Source: a virus. From it: a DNA stretch of 22,130 nt. This document shows positions 8,321 through 14,571 of this stretch, one piece after another; within the stretch, counting starts at the first letter, position 1; each line of letters begins with the position of its first letter. The stretch spans positions 1 through 22,130 of IMG/VR virus record IMGVR_UViG_3300033571_013011, one strand, 5' to 3'. Position numbers and translations under genes: made by a program. The notes below the pieces were generated by a model. The model saw only the letters and a program-made list of their open reading frames with translations. It was not told the DNA's origin and did not search any database.

Positions 8321-8572
8321 TTAATTTTGGTCAAAGTTTACGCCTTTACAGGAAATTAAATCTATCAATTGTTTAGCAGAACGATAGGTATAGAACCTAC
8401 AATTGTAGTCAAATACTGATAGATACCATTCTTTGTACTCATCTTCCTGGGCTAGCACCGGAATGCCATTGAACTCATCTTCAAAGAAATGATACAACTT
8501 TTCATCTCCGGTTTGCTGTGTGGGCACGGTTACTTTCCGCAACTTGAGCCTCAATACTTCTCGTAATGTCAT
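8321..8572 (-). CDS. hypothetical protein
   Basis: 83 residues. A basic N-terminus (TLREVLRLKLRKV) is followed by an acidic aromatic centre (YHFFEDEFNGIP, EYKEWYLSVFDYN) and a C-terminal helix. No family recognised. It overlaps the upstream gene by 71 bases in another frame, the largest overlap in this operon; both frames look coding because each has start, stop and amino-acid composition like its neighbours. Confidence 0.65.
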   Translation of the reverse strand: MTLREVLRLKLRKVTVPTQQTGDEKLYHFFEDEFNGIPVLAQEDEYKEWYLSVFDYNCRFYTYRSAKQLIDLISCKGVNFDQN

Positions 8573-8708
8573 ATATTTGTTTTAATTGGTGTCTGATATT
8601 TGCGTTGAACTCATTGTAATCAATCCTGCTTTCAGGCTCTGCAATCTGCATAGCCTTTGGGTTGTGCTCTTGAATGCTTTCTGTCAGTCTGTCTAATACT
8701 TGTATCAT
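8502..8708 (-). CDS. hypothetical small helical protein
   Basis: 68 residues, predicted coiled-coil-like helix (MIQVLDRLTESIQEHN, later NIRHQLKQIYDITRSIEAQVAES in two pieces). The ATG overlaps the glucosaminidase TGA as ATGA, so it is translationally coupled to the cell-wall enzyme. By position and helical shape it might be a lysis accessory, but nothing in the sequence proves that. Confidence 0.6.
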   Translation of the reverse strand: MIQVLDRLTESIQEHNPKAMQIAEPESRIDYNEFNANIRHQLKQIYDITRSIEAQVAESNRAHTANRR

Positions 8709-9199
8709 TTCATTTTCTTTATTGTTTCGACATAGTCCGGAGCTTCAGCATATCTGCCATTGATTGCCCGGAGGTAGTGATCTTGTATGTGAATATAGCA
8801 TTTTATATTATCCCGGTACGTATTGTAGGTAGCGTAGGGACCATACTTGCCTGTCACATATTTGCAGTTGTGGTATGTAATACCAAATAGATTCTTAGCT
8901 CTTCTACCTACATTGCTTTTACCTAAGCCGGATTCTATTTGTGCCTGGGCGACAGCTACGTTTGCTAACACACATCCGTTCTCTACCAAACATTTGGTTA
9001 CGCTGTCCCGGGTTAACGGCACATCACCGGTACGTGTGGGGTGAATGTAACGATAGATAACTTGCGCCTGGGGATTGTCGAACAGCAGGTGCAGATTGAT
9101 TGCTATGAGACCTAAAACAATGAAGATAACTGCAATGGTTTTAGGCCAATTCTTTTTTACAACTTTGTAGTTGAGCTCGGAATCTATTTGGATTTTCAT
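8705..9199 (-). CDS. membrane-anchored glucosaminidase (GH73/Bax-like)
   Basis: 164 residues. A basic N-terminus (KVVKKNWPK) precedes one membrane helix at about 21-40 (TIAVIFIVLGLIAINLHLLF), acting as an uncleaved signal anchor with no lipobox. The outer domain has AQAQIESGLGKSNVG with the catalytic-type E89, KNLFGI (102-107) and Y-x-T-Y in GPYATYNTYRD, the core of glucosaminidase domains that cleave the GlcNAc-MurNAc backbone. It sits among replication genes rather than with the other lysin at 20951. Roles could be lysis or local wall remodelling. ATGA overlaps exist on both sides. Confidence 0.88.
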   Translation of the reverse strand: MKIQIDSELNYKVVKKNWPKTIAVIFIVLGLIAINLHLLFDNPQAQVIYRYIHPTRTGDVPLTRDSVTKCLVENGCVLANVAVAQAQIESGLGKSNVGRRAKNLFGITYHNCKYVTGKYGPYATYNTYRDNIKCYIHIQDHYLRAINGRYAEAPDYVETIKKMK

Positions 9200-9495
9200 A
9201 CTATTAAACCTTGATTTTCTTTTTCAAACTTCCACGTTTTAATTGCTGCCTTCCAATTCTTCATCTTATTCTTACCAATCATCCAACCTTTGGACTCATA
9301 AAAATTAAAGAATCGTTCAGCATTTTCTTTAGGGTCACGCACCTTCTGAGACCGAAGATAATCCTCGACCTCCTGGAGGGTGGGCAGATCAAAAGATTTG
9401 TTAGTCAATGCCTTGACTAGATCTTCGTTAGACCTCCAATGCGGATCCACCTTGTTCAACAAGTGAACTAATACAGTCCGGATATTTTTCTCCAT
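9196..9495 (-). CDS. replication-module protein with C-terminal F-Y-[ED]-x-K-G-W domain
   Basis: 99 residues. The second half, A-E-R-F-F-N-F-Y-E-S-K-G-W-M-I-G followed by K-N-K-M-K-N-W-K-A-A-I, matches the closing segment often found on phage and plasmid replication proteins and helicase-loader-like proteins of Bacteroidota. Here it stands almost alone without the usual long N-terminal winged-helix part. Its gene follows and overlaps the DnaA domain IV-like gene by 68 bases, so the pair may form an origin-binding/helicase-loading set. The functional link is inference. Confidence 0.75.
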   Translation of the reverse strand: MEKNIRTVLVHLLNKVDPHWRSNEDLVKALTNKSFDLPTLQEVEDYLRSQKVRDPKENAERFFNFYESKGWMIGKNKMKNWKAAIKTWKFEKENQGLIV

Positions 9496-9811
9496 ATTCT
9501 TTTTCGATTGCTTTAATTATCTGACATTCTCTTCTGTACATTGTTGGCATACTTAACCAATTCTCCACGAGCTTTAGGGAGTTAATAATGGTTGTGTGAT
9601 TGCGGTGGCCCATCTGATTTGCAATGCTTTGCAGTGTCATATCAGCTTTGATCCGCAGGAAATAACCGTAGATGTGCCGGATAGTGACCTCATCATTCTT
9701 TCTAGTTCTTCTGTATTCCCACAATTCACGAGGCACACCCAATACTTCCTCCATACATTCGAGGATTTGCTCTTTAATCTTTCTCTGTTGTTTAGTTTCT
9801 ATCTGTAGCAT
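9428..9811 (-). CDS. stand-alone DnaA domain IV-like DNA-binding protein
   Basis: 127 residues. Residues about 5-85 reproduce DnaA domain IV: a long N-terminal helix (V-L-G-V-P-R-E-L-W), T-I-R-H-I-Y-G-Y-F-L-R, then the helix-turn-helix with the DnaA signature form M-G-H-R-N-H-T-T-I-I-N (67-77), comparable to the host LGxRDHSTVxxA. There is no AAA+ ATPase domain, so it can bind DnaA boxes but cannot form the ATP-dependent initiator filament by itself. A perfect 9-base DnaA box occurs at 19740-19748 in the control region. It may direct host DnaA, or the helicase, to the phage origin, or block host initiation. Confidence 0.9.
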   Translation of the reverse strand: MLQIETKQQRKIKEQILECMEEVLGVPRELWEYRRTRKNDEVTIRHIYGYFLRIKADMTLQSIANQMGHRNHTTIINSLKLVENWLSMPTMYRRECQIIKAIEKEYGEKYPDCISSLVEQGGSALEV

Positions 9812-10478
9812 AAATTTTGTTGTTGATTATTTTTTTAACTGTAGAGGCATAGAACACACCCCCCTTACTTCCTTTGATTCCCTTATCGTTCAGTGTTTTG
9901 GCAATGCGATACAGCGGTACGCCCTGGCGATGCATCTGTAGCACATTATCTACCACAGCCATACCCTCCGGGTCGGGGCTCAGAACACCATCTTGATTCT
10001 TATATCCAATAGGGGGATAAGGACAATAGACTTTATAATTCTTTTTGAGATTAGCTTTTACGCTCCGGGTATGCTCACCGGTAACATCAGATTGATATTC
10101 GGCAAACACAGCCATAAGATTACGCATAGCTTTTCCTGATGATCCGGATAACATAGGTTCCTCAATGGAATAGAACTTAATCTTACGATGCTCAAGCTCA
10201 GCCATGTGGATTATATTATCCTTCAAGTTACGAGCAAAGCGTGTGCTGTGCCATACGATTACAGCATTGATGCCACCCTGCCTCAGCCGGGTAAACATAC
10301 TTTGGAAGCCTGGTCGTTTGGTATTGCGACCTGAATAGCCGGCATCCTCGTAGATGTGCTCGAGCTCATAACCTTTGTCCCGGGCGTACTCTTTGATACG
10401 AGCAATCTGGTTATCTAAAGATGTGCCCTTGTCTGCTTGCATATCTGTCGATACACGAATGTAGCCTACTGCTTTCAT
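9792..10478 (-). CDS. serine recombinase/resolvase
   Basis: 228 residues. The catalytic domain has S10 in GYIRVSTDMQ, D/R residues through YEDAGYSGRN, V-I-V-W-H-S-T-R-F-A-R-N with the active-site arginines, and the long helix A-V-F-A-E-Y-Q. It continues into a recombinase domain (P-P-I-G-Y-K, then Y-R-I-A-K-T-L-N-D-K-G-I, V-K-K-I-I-N-N-K-I-Y), but ends there, without the zinc ribbon and coiled coil of integrases of the large serine type. It is therefore between resolvase/invertase and large recombinase size. It may resolve multimers, invert a segment or integrate. No paired inverted site was found in this window. Confidence 0.9.
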   Translation of the reverse strand: MKAVGYIRVSTDMQADKGTSLDNQIARIKEYARDKGYELEHIYEDAGYSGRNTKRPGFQSMFTRLRQGGINAVIVWHSTRFARNLKDNIIHMAELEHRKIKFYSIEEPMLSGSSGKAMRNLMAVFAEYQSDVTGEHTRSVKANLKKNYKVYCPYPPIGYKNQDGVLSPDPEGMAVVDNVLQMHRQGVPLYRIAKTLNDKGIKGSKGGVFYASTVKKIINNKIYATDRN

Positions 10479-10759
10479 TTGCTTAATTTTTTAATTAGTT
10501 TAGCGACCATTTCTTTTTTTGACATTTTGCGATGTATACAATACTCGTTGAGATACGGGAACAGATATTCCTTGATGTGAACGCTGACAACTGTCTTATC
10601 TTCGAGATCCGGCTTTCTTTTTCTTATTAGCCATCGCTCCATTTTGATTGTCTGCTCAATCTTAAGGGACAAAAGATCTGTTGCCGGTTTATCTCCACCG
10701 TACTTCTCAACGAACTTTTCGTATAGCTTGGTTGGTATTTCAATATCTATCTGTTTCAT
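10475..10759 (-). CDS. small DNA-binding-like protein coupled to the recombinase
   Basis: 94 residues from ATG 10759, which overlaps the upstream micro-ORF stop as ATGA; a longer start at 10789 is possible but would break that junction. It begins KQIDIEIPTKLYEKFVEKYGG, like the strand-helix start of ribbon-helix-helix proteins, and is basic (RKRKPD, KKEMVAKLIKKL). It overlaps the recombinase start as ATGA. A recombinase accessory or autoregulator is plausible; an 18-base palindrome lies 33 bases upstream (10792-10809). Confidence 0.75.
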   Translation of the reverse strand: MKQIDIEIPTKLYEKFVEKYGGDKPATDLLSLKIEQTIKMERWLIRKRKPDLEDKTVVSVHIKEYLFPYLNEYCIHRKMSKKEMVAKLIKKLSK

Positions 10760-10872
10760 TTTTCCCACGTAGATATGCCAAACTCCCATAACTTATACTG
10801 GAGTATAAGACCACCTATAAAAAGAAGCAGTATGTATAACGCCTCCAATATATCACCTATATTATTCCTCAT
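10756..10872 (-). CDS. 38-residue membrane micro-protein
   Basis: ATG at 10872, TGA ending at 10756; reads MRNNIGDILEAL, then a hydrophobic helix (YILLLFIGGLIL), then a polar tail ending STWEK. The start lies 11 bases inside the upstream acidic gene (GATGAGGAATAA) and the stop overlaps the ATG of the downstream DNA-binding-like gene (ATGA), so both ends match the operon's coupling style. Single-pass membrane protein; function unknown. Confidence 0.6.
   Translation of the reverse strand: MRNNIGDILEALYILLLFIGGLILQYKLWEFGISTWEK
10792..10809. repeat. 18-base palindrome CTTATACT-GG-AGTATAAG
   Basis: Perfect 8-base arms with a 2-base centre, 33 bases upstream of the small DNA-binding-like gene at 10759. 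It also lies inside the 38-residue micro-protein codons (G-L-I-L-Q-Y-K-L), so it may be coincidental; a dual coding and operator role is possible. Confidence 0.45.
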
Positions 10873-11263
10873 CTTCTATTTCTACTATGTTTCCATCTTC
10901 ATCTATATAAATGTAATCGCTGTACTCGCTGTCGAATATCTCGTACACTTCGTTTTTGAGAGCAGTAGCAATGGTCTCTTCCAAATCATCTGAGGCCCAA
11001 TCACAAGTGACACAGTACATAGAATCAGTAGTGCCAACATCTATGAACATATTTTCTTTGGGTTCGGCCTCAGCAAATACTTCTACATAATCACTTGCTT
11101 CTTCCTGTAGGAACTTAATGTATTCCTCCGGGGTATAGTCTGAGATATACTCTTCTGTCCACCCGGCAACAGTAAATATGTAGCGACCACGTTTGAGTGA
11201 TGGGTCGAATGGATTAAAACATACCGAACCGGTATTAGTTAATTTGTCAACTATCTGTTTCAT
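10862..11263 (-). CDS. highly acidic hypothetical protein
   Basis: 133 residues from ATG 11263 (MKQIVDKLTN); a start 10 residues earlier is possible. Strongly acidic: the last 60 residues (D-W-A-S-D-D-L-E-E-T ... D-E-D-G-N-I-V-E-I-E-D-E-E) carry few basic residues. Such charge is seen in DNA-mimic inhibitors of restriction enzymes, but it is also common among the small proteins of this block, so this is only a possibility. Overlaps the upstream 53-residue gene by 17 bases. Confidence 0.75.
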   Translation of the reverse strand: MKQIVDKLTNTGSVCFNPFDPSLKRGRYIFTVAGWTEEYISDYTPEEYIKFLQEEASDYVEVFAEAEPKENMFIDVGTTDSMYCVTCDWASDDLEETIATALKNEVYEIFDSEYSDYIYIDEDGNIVEIEDEE

Positions 11264-11408
11264 TTTCTTCTGTTTTAGCTTTTTGATAACCAATCTCGTA
11301 CATTTGGTACAATGCTTCTCTTACTACCTCCATTTCTTGAGGCACGAGCATTATCTTGCCATCAAACGAGTCTAGCATTTCTTTTACGGATATATCTTGA
11401 TGTGTCAT
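11247..11408 (-). CDS. 53-residue small acidic protein
   Basis: ATG at 11408 overlaps the methyltransferase-like gene's TGA (ATGA); TGA ends at 11247, 17 bases inside the next gene. Sequence starts MTHQDISVKEMLDSFDGK and contains I-M-L-V-P-Q-E-M-E-V-V-R-E-A-L-Y, a helix, before an acidic tail (KTEENETDS). No known family. Both junctions follow the operon pattern, which supports it as a real gene although it is short. Confidence 0.65.
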   Translation of the reverse strand: MTHQDISVKEMLDSFDGKIMLVPQEMEVVREALYQMYEIGYQKAKTEENETDS

Positions 11409-12076
11409 ATTTCTTTACTCCATTGTTCGGCAATAGCACGAGCCATACCGGGAAAGGTTTTGCTTCTTAGTGTTTGTCTTTCTGCTTTTGTTTTAGCTTG
11501 TGCTAGAGCATCAGCATACCATTTGGGATGGCTTTTGCCTGAGCCAAAAACAGTTCGCTCTCCCTTGCCTACAACATCAGTATGTTCTAATTGTGGTAAT
11601 CCTTTCAACCATAGGCAGGTTGTCTTAGTTGCCTCATCTCCAAAGTGATAGGGTTGAATAATCTGGTCTGGCTTTCTCCAACGTGAGGACAATAAGCCAA
11701 CCGGGTTTTCTATAGCAACCTTGGGTATGTTGCAGTTGTACAATGCTTTGACAAATTCAACGCTGTCGAGCATATCTTGTCTGCGGTTAGGATATTTAGG
11801 ATTGGGCCTCCGATCCTCAAAGGGAAGATGTTTATCTTCCGGATGCGATAACCATTGAACAGCACTACCGGTAAGATATGTGCAGGGTGGATGAGCTATC
11901 ATTAAATCCCAACCCTGGTCAATGATATTAAATACATCGCCTTGTATGTGCCATTCAGGATGTCCACCTGAGCAAGGAAGTAAATCGCATGAGAATGCTT
12001 CGTGTCCGAGTTTGCGAAACTCTTTTGTTATCGCCTGGCTTTCTTCGCAAGCTACTAATACTTTAAGTTTTTTCAT
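11405..12076 (-). CDS. phage DNA methyltransferase-like protein (cytosine-C5-like P-P-C motif)
   Basis: 223 residues. Features in order: a nucleotide-binding-like start K-V-L-V-A-C-E-E-S-Q, D-L-L-P-C-S-G-G-H-P near 31-40, a WDLMIAHPPCTYL segment with the P-P-C catalytic-like loop (63-65), and AIENPVGLLS (E123-N-P) resembling the ENV motif of C5 methyltransferases. The C-terminal G-S-G-K-S-H-P-K-W and R-S-K-T-F-P-G-M-A-R-A-I-A-E-Q-W are typical of a family frequently annotated as a DNA methylase in phage genomes. It is shorter than standard C5 enzymes and I do not see a classic target-recognition domain. Likely role: DNA modification against host restriction. Its leader repeats that at 15456. 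Confidence 0.85.
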   Translation of the reverse strand: MKKLKVLVACEESQAITKEFRKLGHEAFSCDLLPCSGGHPEWHIQGDVFNIIDQGWDLMIAHPPCTYLTGSAVQWLSHPEDKHLPFEDRRPNPKYPNRRQDMLDSVEFVKALYNCNIPKVAIENPVGLLSSRWRKPDQIIQPYHFGDEATKTTCLWLKGLPQLEHTDVVGKGERTVFGSGKSHPKWYADALAQAKTKAERQTLRSKTFPGMARAIAEQWSKEI

Positions 12077-12088
12077 GGTGTGTGTTTT

Positions 12089-12499
12089 TTATTTAGATTT
12101 ATACATAGATATTCTTTTTTCTGCTATATCTATTTTGCTTTTGAGCATTTTTACATTATTCTGTAGCGATAATAAATTTTGTTTCATATCCTCGATTTCT
12201 TGATGCAAATGAACATAGTCCCATATCATTTCATCTATGCATTCGATGATTTCTTCATAGTCCGGGGACGGCAGAATCCATTGCATTTCCTCGTGATGGT
12301 CAGCAAAATTCGTATCGAACCAACAGTTTTTTACATAGTTTGTCAGCTCTTCATCGGCAGTAAGTTGATGTGGGATTAATTGATTTGCCGCATCGATGCC
12401 TTGAAAATAATTGATACCTTTGACTGCGCCATCAGTAAGGTGCAGAATAATGACTCTGTCGGAGTCTTGAATTTTTTCAATAATAATTGTGTTTTTCAT
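12089..12499 (-). CDS. hypothetical protein with C-terminal coiled coil
   Basis: 136 residues. A beta-rich start (NTIIIEKIQDSDRVIILHL) is followed by an acidic middle and a C-terminal coiled coil of about 45 residues (L-H-Q-E-I-E-D-M-K-Q-N-L-L to A-E-K-R-I-S). No family recognised. ATGA overlap with the upstream gene. Confidence 0.75.
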   Translation of the reverse strand: MKNTIIIEKIQDSDRVIILHLTDGAVKGINYFQGIDAANQLIPHQLTADEELTNYVKNCWFDTNFADHHEEMQWILPSPDYEEIIECIDEMIWDYVHLHQEIEDMKQNLLSLQNNVKMLKSKIDIAEKRISMYKSK

Positions 12500-12762
12500 G
12501 CGGTAAAAGAATGATGAGTGTGGTTTTTCTTCTCCTCAATTTTGCGGAGTTTGGTTGTAATAAAGTCTGCGTAGTATGAAGTGGTTAATCCTTCGAGATA
12601 AGATGTAAGCTCTTCTTGGCTGTAGCAGTATGCCCAGGTAACCGTATTACCTGAGTCCCAATCTAAAGCCGATACTTTCCAAACTTTCTTTTTTGCCTTA
12701 GGTATTTCTACCCGGATGATACCGCCAATGGCGTACTCACCGATTTTAAATGTCTTAATCAT
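12496..12762 (-). CDS. hypothetical protein
   Basis: 88 residues. Beta-rich start (FKIGEYAIGGIIRVEIPK, K-K-K-V-W-K-V) then a helical half ending in a histidine-rich tail (KNHTHHSF). The tail could bind a metal, but no domain is recognised. The stop overlaps the downstream ATG (ATGA). Confidence 0.75.
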   Translation of the reverse strand: MIKTFKIGEYAIGGIIRVEIPKAKKKVWKVSALDWDSGNTVTWAYCYSQEELTSYLEGLTTSYYADFITTKLRKIEEKKNHTHHSFTA

Positions 12763-12800
12763 GTTGCTGTTTTGTTATTAGGTTGTGCAATATTACTATC

Positions 12801-13046
12801 TTATTTCAAATTGTGCAAATTTATTTTTTCTTTTAGCTTTTCGTACTCATCCTGATTGATAATGGCATAGCCACCCCATCCATCGTATGCTGCGATGAGA
12901 TCAATTGCGCTATCGCCTGGTCCGTGTTTGCAAATCGCACATTGAATATCATCAATGTCTTCGAGTAGTTCATCGAATTCGTTGTTGAGATAAATGTCCG
13001 CAGCTTCTTGGCCGAACAAAAAGTAAGTTGTGATTAGGTTGCTCAT
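12801..13046 (-). CDS. hypothetical acidic protein with C-x2-C pair
   Basis: 81 residues, acidic, with C-A-I-C in the centre (DDIQCAICKHGPGDSA) and a G-W-G-G-Y-A-I-I turn-strand. The single C-x2-C is too little to claim a zinc site unless the protein dimerises. A -7-like box (TAACTTTG on the minus strand, 13054-13061) lies 7 bases upstream of the start, but no -33 TTTG accompanies it. Confidence 0.7.
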   Translation of the reverse strand: MSNLITTYFLFGQEAADIYLNNEFDELLEDIDDIQCAICKHGPGDSAIDLIAAYDGWGGYAIINQDEYEKLKEKINLHNLK

Positions 13047-13058
13047 AGTTGTTCAAAG

Positions 13059-13604
13059 TTATTTATTTTTTGTGATTATGTCGTTAAGAAAATCTACTTC
13101 ACCGGGTTGGTATTCTTCGTATGTGTAGTTAACCTGGTCGGGCGGTGGACAATCGTTACAGATATACTGAGGTATGTAATAGCAGTTTCTGAATAGATCG
13201 TGGACGCTAACACTATAGTTACCTGTGTTCTGAAGATTTTTTATTGCGTTCTCAATAATTGCGTCATGTCCATCTTGGTCACCGATATACCATTCAAGGA
13301 AAGCAGATGCACTAACACTATTCTTAATTTGGTGTTCCTTGCCATCGAACATATGGTATTGATTACCATCAGCATCGAACCATGAATCATCATCGACCTC
13401 TTGCCACTCCGTGTAGTACCATTCATCCAATTGGAATGATTCAGTAAATAGATAATCATCACTTAGTCCCTCAGTATTATCTCGGCTTCGAAGCCACTCG
13501 ATAAGATACTTGTCTTCTGAGAAGTAATGCTCGCCATCTAAAACTACGTAGCCATGATTCATGCCACGTCCTGTAGCACTACATTTTCTTGCAAATTTTT
13601 CCAT
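13059..13604 (-). CDS. paralogue 1 of tandem C-x2-T-G-x-G-M family
   Basis: 181 residues from ATG 13604 (MEKFARKCSATGRGMNHG); the open frame continues 23 residues upstream, but these derive from the duplicated neighbour's DNA read through and lack its composition. It shares with the next gene the start A-R-K-C-x2-T-G-x-G-M-N-x-G and the segment T-E-W-Q-E-V-D-x-D-S-W-F-D-A-D-G-N. It has an extra C-terminal half with A-S-A-F-L-E-W-Y-I-G-D-Q-D-G-H and cysteines (CYYIPQYICNDCPPP). Small zinc-ribbon-like proteins with this start occur on Bacteroidota mobile elements; their function is unknown to me. Confidence 0.8.
   Translation of the reverse strand: MEKFARKCSATGRGMNHGYVVLDGEHYFSEDKYLIEWLRSRDNTEGLSDDYLFTESFQLDEWYYTEWQEVDDDSWFDADGNQYHMFDGKEHQIKNSVSASAFLEWYIGDQDGHDAIIENAIKNLQNTGNYSVSVHDLFRNCYYIPQYICNDCPPPDQVNYTYEEYQPGEVDFLNDIITKNK
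13362..13411 (-). repeat. direct repeat, copy 1 (inside paralogue 1)
   Basis: About 50 bases nearly identical to 13642-13691, including 27 identical bases in a row (13362-13388). It encodes the shared E-V-D-D-D-S-W-F-D-A-D-G-N segment of the two paralogous proteins. The copies are 280 bases apart, so recombination between them would delete one gene unit. Confidence 0.8.
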
Positions 13605-13626
13605 GTTTTGTTTTGTTAAGTGTTTT

Positions 13627-13923
13627 TTAGTTTTGATATTCATTACCATCAGCATCGAACCATGAATCCTCATCTACCTCTTGCCATTCGGTCCAATAGA
13701 AGATATCATTTTCCCATGCATAGTCCATCAGTTCATCATCGGTTTTCTTCAGCAATTCTATCGCACCAACTTCATCAAAGTCATAACCACCGCTGCTGAT
13801 ATCGTTTCTCAATTCTTTAATGGTTACTTCTTTTGTTGATGTGTAAAATGCACCGTCACCCCAAACCCATCCGGAGTTCATGCCACATCCAGTGACATCA
13901 CATTTTCTTGCATACTTTTTCAT
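13627..13923 (-). CDS. paralogue 2 of tandem C-x2-T-G-x-G-M family
   Basis: 98 residues, beginning MKKYARKCDVTGCGMNSGW and ending with W-F-D-A-D-G-N-E-Y-Q-N. It corresponds to the N-terminal half of the downstream paralogue and stops right after the shared W-F-D-A-D-G-N motif. DNA identity in the shared part is high (27 identical bases in a row), so the pair arose by recent tandem duplication or recombination. Function unknown. Confidence 0.8.
   Translation of the reverse strand: MKKYARKCDVTGCGMNSGWVWGDGAFYTSTKEVTIKELRNDISSGGYDFDEVGAIELLKKTDDELMDYAWENDIFYWTEWQEVDEDSWFDADGNEYQN
13642..13691 (-). repeat. direct repeat, copy 2 (inside paralogue 2)
   Basis: Partner of 13362-13411. It encodes the final E-V-D-E-D-S-W-F-D-A-D-G-N-E segment of the 98-residue paralogue, next to its stop codon. 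Confidence 0.8.
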
Positions 13924-13927
13924 TTTG

Positions 13928-14146
13928 TTATTCGTTAATTGTTTCTACTTCTATTATGTTACAGTAATCCGGCAAGTCCATGATATGAATCCTGCCGTAG
14001 TTCATACTACTATAGTAGCCTTGGAATTCATACTGCTTAGCCCATTGTTGTAAGGCTTCGTGTGCTTCCTCGATAGTAGCATAGGTGTCGCTGAAGTGGA
14101 TGCTGAATCCATCGGGACTCAGAACATCATATTGTTTATTGCTCAT
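13928..14146 (-). CDS. conserved small protein, 'YDVLSPDGFSI' family
   Basis: 72 residues. The start Y-D-V-L-S-P-D-G-F-S-I-H-F-S-D-T-Y and the helix E-E-A-H-E-A-L-Q-Q-W are a pattern I recognise from many small genes on Bacteroidota phages and plasmids, function unknown. A GGGNCTCAG copy (14114-14122) lies in the LSP codons. The start overlaps the previous gene by 11 bases (ATGAGCAATAA). Confidence 0.8.
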   Translation of the reverse strand: MSNKQYDVLSPDGFSIHFSDTYATIEEAHEALQQWAKQYEFQGYYSSMNYGRIHIMDLPDYCNIIEVETINE

Positions 14147-14369
14147 CTTCTGTTTTTGTTAAATTAAATTCGTCTTGTGCTATGTAGTTAATGGTATAAA
14201 AAACTTGTTCTGTAATGTGACTATTCTGTAGTGCACGAGATAGAATCTGCTGTGCTGTATCTTCGTCTACATTAAAGTTCATCAATACATCATCTATGTG
14301 CCATAGGTTGTCGGTAAAATAACCGGCTTCCTTCAGAACTTGCTTTGCTTCTTTTATTTTATTGCTCAT
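14136..14369 (-). CDS. conserved small helical protein, 'LWHIDDV' family
   Basis: 77 residues with L-W-H-I-D-D-V-L-M-N-F, then E-D-T-A-Q-Q-I-L-S-R-A-L, a helix-rich pattern I know from Bacteroidota mobile elements, where it usually lies beside the 72-residue family, as here. Starts at MSNK and overlaps its upstream neighbour by the same 11 bases found at the downstream junction. Confidence 0.8.
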   Translation of the reverse strand: MSNKIKEAKQVLKEAGYFTDNLWHIDDVLMNFNVDEDTAQQILSRALQNSHITEQVFYTINYIAQDEFNLTKTEDEQ

Positions 14370-14559
14370 TGTTTTCTTCTTTAAATAATTCGCTACGATA
14401 CAGCACTTCTCCTGTGCTGATTTCTATTTCATGTTCATTGTATATAAAATACCCCTCCGTACTTTTTACATAAATGTATACAGCATCGTTAACTTCTCTT
14501 GCTTCGATACCACGACTGCGATACCATGCAATGGCTTGTTTGATTTCTTCTTTGTTCAT
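14359..14559 (-). CDS. hypothetical small protein
   Basis: 66 residues. A helix (KEEIKQAIAWYRSRGIEAREV) is followed by beta strands (AVYIYVKS, YFIYNEHEIEI). It has an alpha-beta-beta layout but no recognised family. Ends in NNEQ with an 11-base overlap into the next gene. Confidence 0.75.
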   Translation of the reverse strand: MNKEEIKQAIAWYRSRGIEAREVNDAVYIYVKSTEGYFIYNEHEIEISTGEVLYRSELFKEENNEQ

Positions 14560-14571
14560 TTTTAATTTGAA

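Noticed and set aside
10475-10789. Longer start for the recombinase-linked DNA-binding gene (MGVWHIYVGK extension)
   Set aside because: The internal ATG at 10759 gives the operon's usual ATGA overlap with the micro-ORF stop, and the extension is coded by the micro-ORF's DNA in another frame.
13054-13061. Minus-strand TAACTTTG just before the gene at 13046 as a leaderless promoter
   Set aside because: The -33 element is missing, and the match to a 6-base fixed pattern is expected by chance several times in the window.
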